Origin: Verrucomicrobiota bacterium
GTDB taxonomy: Bacteria; Verrucomicrobiota; Verrucomicrobiia; Chthoniobacterales; UBA10450
DNA: 33,467 bases
Direction: 5' to 3'
Assembly: GCA_003221295.1 (NCBI GenBank)
Contig: QHRA01000180.1
Location: 1 to 33,467 of the forward strand
Made by a program: the position numbers and the translations under genes. Shown here in pieces: positions 30,673 to 33,467 of this stretch. Positions within the stretch are counted from its first letter, which is position 1. Each line of letters opens with the position of its first letter. The notes under the pieces are model-generated. The model searched no databases. It saw only the letters and a program-made list of their open reading frames with translations, and was not told where the DNA came from.

Positions 30673-31872
30673 ATGGCGATTGCCAATGGAGAATCGTTGA
30701 AGCTTTGCGACCTGACGCAGTTCTATTCGCCATTGAGCGGCGGAGTGAAACGCTATGTACATGAAAAGATCGCGTACATTCAAGGCGCGACCACGGACGA
30801 ACATGTACTCGTCGTTCCAGGACCGAAAACGGAATGCGTCACGAGCGAACGCTCGCGAATCTATTTCATTCATTCCCCGCTCATTTCGAGAACATCGCAT
30901 TACCGCGCCCTGATTAACCTGCGGGCGATCGAGCAAATTCTGGAACGTGAACGGCCGGACTTGATCGAGTCGGGTGACCCATACCAGGTGGCGTGGAAAG
31001 CGATTGCCAGCGGCGAAGCGCTGCGCATTCCGGTGGTCGGATTTTATCACTCGCATTTCCCGGAAGCGTACGTCCGCAGCGCCGCGAAATTTCTTGGCCA
31101 GACCGCGGGCGAGGCGATGATGGATTTCACCCGCCGTTATGTGCGCAATCTCTACAATTCATTCCAGGCCACCCTGGTTCCATCCGCTCGTCTCGGAGCC
31201 GTCCTGACAGAGTGGGGAGTGGAAAACGTCCGCGCGGTGAACCTCGGCGTGAATACCACAGTCTTTTCGCCCTCGCCCGATGACACCGCGGCAACGCGTG
31301 CGGAATTGGAACTGCCTGCATCACGCCGGCTCTTGCTCTACGTCGGCCGGCTGGCGAAGGAAAAAAATACCGGTTTGCTTTTCCGAGCCTTTGCCAAGTT
31401 GGACGGGAACGCCTCCCGAGATTTTCATCTCCTCGTCATTGGCGACGGACCAGAGCGTGGCGATCTCGCCGAGCTGCAAGCGCGCTGCCCAAATGTCACC
31501 TGGATGCGGTATTGCACCGACTCAGCTGATCTTGCCCGCTATTATCGCGCGGCCGATTTGTTTGTACATCCGGGGACGCAGGAAACTTTTGGCCTTGTCG
31601 CGTTGGAAAGTCAGGCCTGCGGGACTCCGGTGGTTGGCATTCGCGGCAGCTACATGGATAGGATTATTCTGCACGATCAGGAATCGTGGGCAGAGGAGGA
31701 GACGCCCGAATCCCTGGCTCGCACCATCGAAACCGCCTGCTCGCGCAACCTGCCACGACTGGGGGCGCGCGCCTCGCGGCTGGCTGAGGAACGCCTTTCC
31801 TGGCCCCGGGTGTTCGAACGTTTATTTTACATTTATCGCGAAGTTTGCTTTAACTATAGGAAACAACGCTGA
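30673..31872 (+). CDS. Glycosyltransferase family 4
   Basis: A 399-residue GT-B enzyme. The N-terminal domain has D-L-T-Q-F-Y-S-P-L-S-G-G-V-K-R-Y-V (acceptor side) and Y-H-S-H-F-P-E-A-Y-V. The C-terminal domain has L-L-Y-V-G-R-L-A-K-E-K-N, L-L-V-I-G-D-G-P-E, and H-P-G-T-Q-E-T-F-G-L-V-A-L-E-S-Q-A-C-G-T-P-V-V, the E-x7-E donor motif. It resembles MgtA/PimB-type mannosyl- or glucosyltransferases that build glycolipids, but donor and acceptor are not proven. No membrane helix is seen. The GNAT gene starts directly after its stop (TGAATG). Confidence 0.88.
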   Translation: MAIANGESLKLCDLTQFYSPLSGGVKRYVHEKIAYIQGATTDEHVLVVPGPKTECVTSERSRIYFIHSPLISRTSHYRALINLRAIEQILERERPDLIESGDPYQVAWKAIASGEALRIPVVGFYHSHFPEAYVRSAAKFLGQTAGEAMMDFTRRYVRNLYNSFQATLVPSARLGAVLTEWGVENVRAVNLGVNTTVFSPSPDDTAATRAELELPASRRLLLYVGRLAKEKNTGLLFRAFAKLDGNASRDFHLLVIGDGPERGDLAELQARCPNVTWMRYCTDSADLARYYRAADLFVHPGTQETFGLVALESQACGTPVVGIRGSYMDRIILHDQESWAEEETPESLARTIETACSRNLPRLGARASRLAEERLSWPRVFERLFYIYREVCFNYRKQR

Positions 31873-32595
31873 ATGGACGACGCGTCGCAGTACTCAATTC
31901 GCAGTTATCAAGCGAGTGATCGCGGCGCTGTCCGTAAACTTTGCTGCGAGACCGGCTTTCTCGGCGATCCGATTGATCCGGTGTTTCAAGATCGCGAATT
32001 GTTCGCCGATTTTCTAACCACGTATTATACAGATCACGAACCGGAATCTTCCTTCGTCCTGGAAATTGACGGAGAGATTCGTGGTTATCTGCTGGGCTCG
32101 CGCAAACCACTACAGCACCAGGTCTACGCTTTTGCGCATACCGTATTGTTATTTTTTCGAGCGCTCCGCCGCTATCGCGGTTACAACGTGCGCTCGCGCA
32201 AATTCGTTCGCTGGGTCATCGGCCATGGCTGGCACGAAGTCCCGGCCGCGCCCAGATCGGTTCCGCATTTTCACATCAACCTGCTGCCGGACGCGCGAAA
32301 AATTTCCACCACCCGAGCGCTTATGAGCTCGTACCTGAATTACCTTTATCGATTCGGCGAGCGCCGTGTTTATGGCCAGATCGTGACCTTTGAAAGCCGC
32401 CGGGGCGAAAAGTTGTTCGAGCGCTACGGCTTCAAAGTATTGAATCGCGCGGAGATCACGAAATGGAAAGCGTTCTATCCGAAGTCGGTCTATCTCAGCA
32501 CTGTGATCAAGACCCTCGAAACGGCCGGGCCACTTTCCGCTTACTCGCCGGCAAACGTAAAGCGCTTGATCAACTTTCGCGCTCGCCGCGAATGA
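31873..32595 (+). CDS. GNAT-family N-acetyltransferase
   Basis: A 240-residue protein beginning Y-S-I-R-S-Y-Q-A-S-D-R-G-A-V-R-K-L, the usual first strand and helix of GNAT enzymes. V-L-E-I-D-G-E-I-R-G-Y-L-L-G is the central strand pair, H-I-N-L-L-P-D-A-R and R-A-L-M-S-S-Y-L the region near the acetyl-CoA site, and E-K-L-F-E-R-Y-G-F the final motif. An extra loop with aromatic residues (~80-110) is inserted. The acyl acceptor is unknown. It is joined to the GT4 gene without a gap, and its 3' end overlaps the converging inositol synthase by 26 bp. Confidence 0.8.
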   Translation: MDDASQYSIRSYQASDRGAVRKLCCETGFLGDPIDPVFQDRELFADFLTTYYTDHEPESSFVLEIDGEIRGYLLGSRKPLQHQVYAFAHTVLLFFRALRRYRGYNVRSRKFVRWVIGHGWHEVPAAPRSVPHFHINLLPDARKISTTRALMSSYLNYLYRFGERRVYGQIVTFESRRGEKLFERYGFKVLNRAEITKWKAFYPKSVYLSTVIKTLETAGPLSAYSPANVKRLINFRARRE

Positions 32596-33467
32596 ATTGC
32601 TCGACGCAGCGATGCGCCTCGTCGTCGGTCATTTGTACCGGCGGACGTTTTGCAAAATAGGCGGAGGGCGAGTGCAGTGCGCCACCGATGCCGCGATCGA
32701 GCGCAAGTTTGCAACAACGGATGGCATCGATCGCTACGCCGGCAGAGTTTGGCGAATCTTCGACGGAAAGTTTCACATCGATTTCCATCGGCACGTCGCC
32801 GAAGAGTCGGCCTTCCACGCGGATAAAAGCAATCTTGTTATCGAGTTGCCAGGGCACGTAATCGCTCGGGCCAATATGGATATTTTCGTCGGCCAGGCGT
32901 TCTCCCATAACTGATTGCACGGCTTCGGTCTTCGACGTTTTCTTCGAAGTCAGTCGCGTTCGATTAAGCATGTTTAAGAAATCGGTGTTACCGCCAGTGT
33001 TCAGTTGATAGGTCCTGACCACTTTGACACCGCGCCTGCGGAAGAGATCGACAATGGTGCGATGAAGCACAGTTGCGCCCATCTGGGCTTTGATGTCGTC
33101 TCCGACGACAGGTAAATTTTTGTCGGCAAAACGCTTTGCCCAAACGGGATCGCTGGCGATGAAGACGGGAATGTTGTTAACAAAACCGAGACCGGCTTCC
33201 AGCGCGCAACTGGCGTAGAAACGCGTCGCCTGTTCCGACCCAACCGGAAGATAATTGACCAGCATCTCGGCCGCAGAATCACGCAGTTCTTCGATGATCT
33301 GCTCACGGGTGGATTCTTTCTCCAGGGGCAGGAAAGTACGCAGTGGGTCCTGGTCGCGCATGTGCTCGGCGAAGCTGTCGAAAACACAGCCCATTTTCAC
33401 GATTGCGCCGCTGCGGTGGATTTTATCGCAAAAAATCTTCGTGCAGTTCGGCGGGGAAAAAATAGCC
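32570..33467 (-). CDS. ino1: Inositol-3-phosphate synthase, C-terminal part (partial; 5' end outside window)
   Basis: The frame is open through the right edge, so the gene continues beyond it and the ATG at 33400 is internal. The visible ~299 residues match the actinobacterial/archaeal type: V-N-Y-L-P-V-G-S-E-x-A-T-R-F-Y, F-V-N-N-I-P-V-F-I-A-S-D-P-V-W-A, V-G-D-D-I-K-A-Q-M-G-A-T, L-N-T-G-G-N-T-D-F-L-N-M-L, S-K-K-x-S-K-T, H-I-G-P-S-D-Y-V and D-S-P-N-S-A-G-V. It converts glucose 6-phosphate to inositol 3-phosphate using NAD, the entry to inositol lipids and derivatives. The N-terminal NAD loop is not in view. Confidence 0.93.
   Translation of the reverse strand, partial: AIFSPPNCTKIFCDKIHRSGAIVKMGCVFDSFAEHMRDQDPLRTFLPLEKESTREQIIEELRDSAAEMLVNYLPVGSEQATRFYASCALEAGLGFVNNIPVFIASDPVWAKRFADKNLPVVGDDIKAQMGATVLHRTIVDLFRRRGVKVVRTYQLNTGGNTDFLNMLNRTRLTSKKTSKTEAVQSVMGERLADENIHIGPSDYVPWQLDNKIAFIRVEGRLFGDVPMEIDVKLSVEDSPNSAGVAIDAIRCCKLALDRGIGGALHSPSAYFAKRPPVQMTDDEAHRCVEQFIRGERES

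Noticed and set aside
30673-33467. Mycothiol biosynthesis cluster
   Set aside because: GT4 plus GNAT plus inositol synthase is suggestive, but the GT4 motifs fit MgtA/PimB better and MshB and MshC are not seen.

Overview
The window looks like a chromosomal segment of a GC-rich (mid-50s to about 60%), Gram-negative-like bacterium. I favour a soil member of the Verrucomicrobiota (Chthoniobacterales-like). Reasons: many small dispersed palindromic repeats at gene ends, a DUF4912 gene, a four-helix-bundle (S23) remnant with inverted repeats, heptose-type envelope sugar chemistry (HldE C-terminal domain) and an actinobacterial-type inositol-phosphate synthase. The assignment is an inference from gene style, not proven. 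No rRNA, tRNA, CRISPR array, prophage or transposase was recognised.

Layout. (1) 1-3.65 kb: 3' end of an amino-acid permease, a decayed four-helix-bundle gene inside a 31-bp inverted repeat, a DUF4912 gene (-), then a tight + strand run: lipid kinase, HldE-type adenylyltransferase, purN. (2) 3.8-9.7 kb: a compact - strand run read as small ORF, metF, MetF-like C-terminal fragment, SNARE-associated membrane protein, cdd, mnmG, plsY, gpsA. It joins one-carbon metabolism, nucleotide salvage, tRNA modification and glycerophospholipid synthesis. (3) 9.8-10.2 kb: a broken secreted cyclase/kynurenine-formamidase-like gene. (4) 10.4-16.35 kb: a + strand cluster of methyltransferase, fused glycosyltransferase/zinc-ribbon epimerase, second methyltransferase, GT2 glycosyltransferase and a membrane-anchored molybdopterin oxidoreductase. 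This is the best candidate for an undescribed pathway. (5) 16.4-22.9 kb: YbdK-type carboxylate-amine ligase, SDR, nfo, AsmA-like protein, DUF420 protein, DUF2007/zinc-ribbon protein. (6) 23-25.6 kb: LysM protein with an apparently dead L,D-transpeptidase-like domain, accA, and a secreted protein of unknown function. (7) 25.7-28.4 kb: two esterases and an ATP-grasp enzyme, a second candidate system. (8) 28.5-33.5 kb: mutM, trxB, GT4 glycosyltransferase, GNAT acetyltransferase, and the C-terminal part of an inositol-3-phosphate synthase running off the window end.

Two themes stand out. The first is several families of short inverted repeats, often between converging genes. They intrude on coding sequence: one encodes the linker of the fused glycosyltransferase/epimerase and another supplies the last ~17 residues of endonuclease IV. 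The second is unassigned small-molecule or glycoconjugate chemistry: the Mo/GT/epimerase/methyltransferase cluster, the esterase/ATP-grasp pair with a YbdK ligase nearby, and the GT4/GNAT/inositol synthase neighbourhood. Functions are read from motifs by eye; no database search was run.
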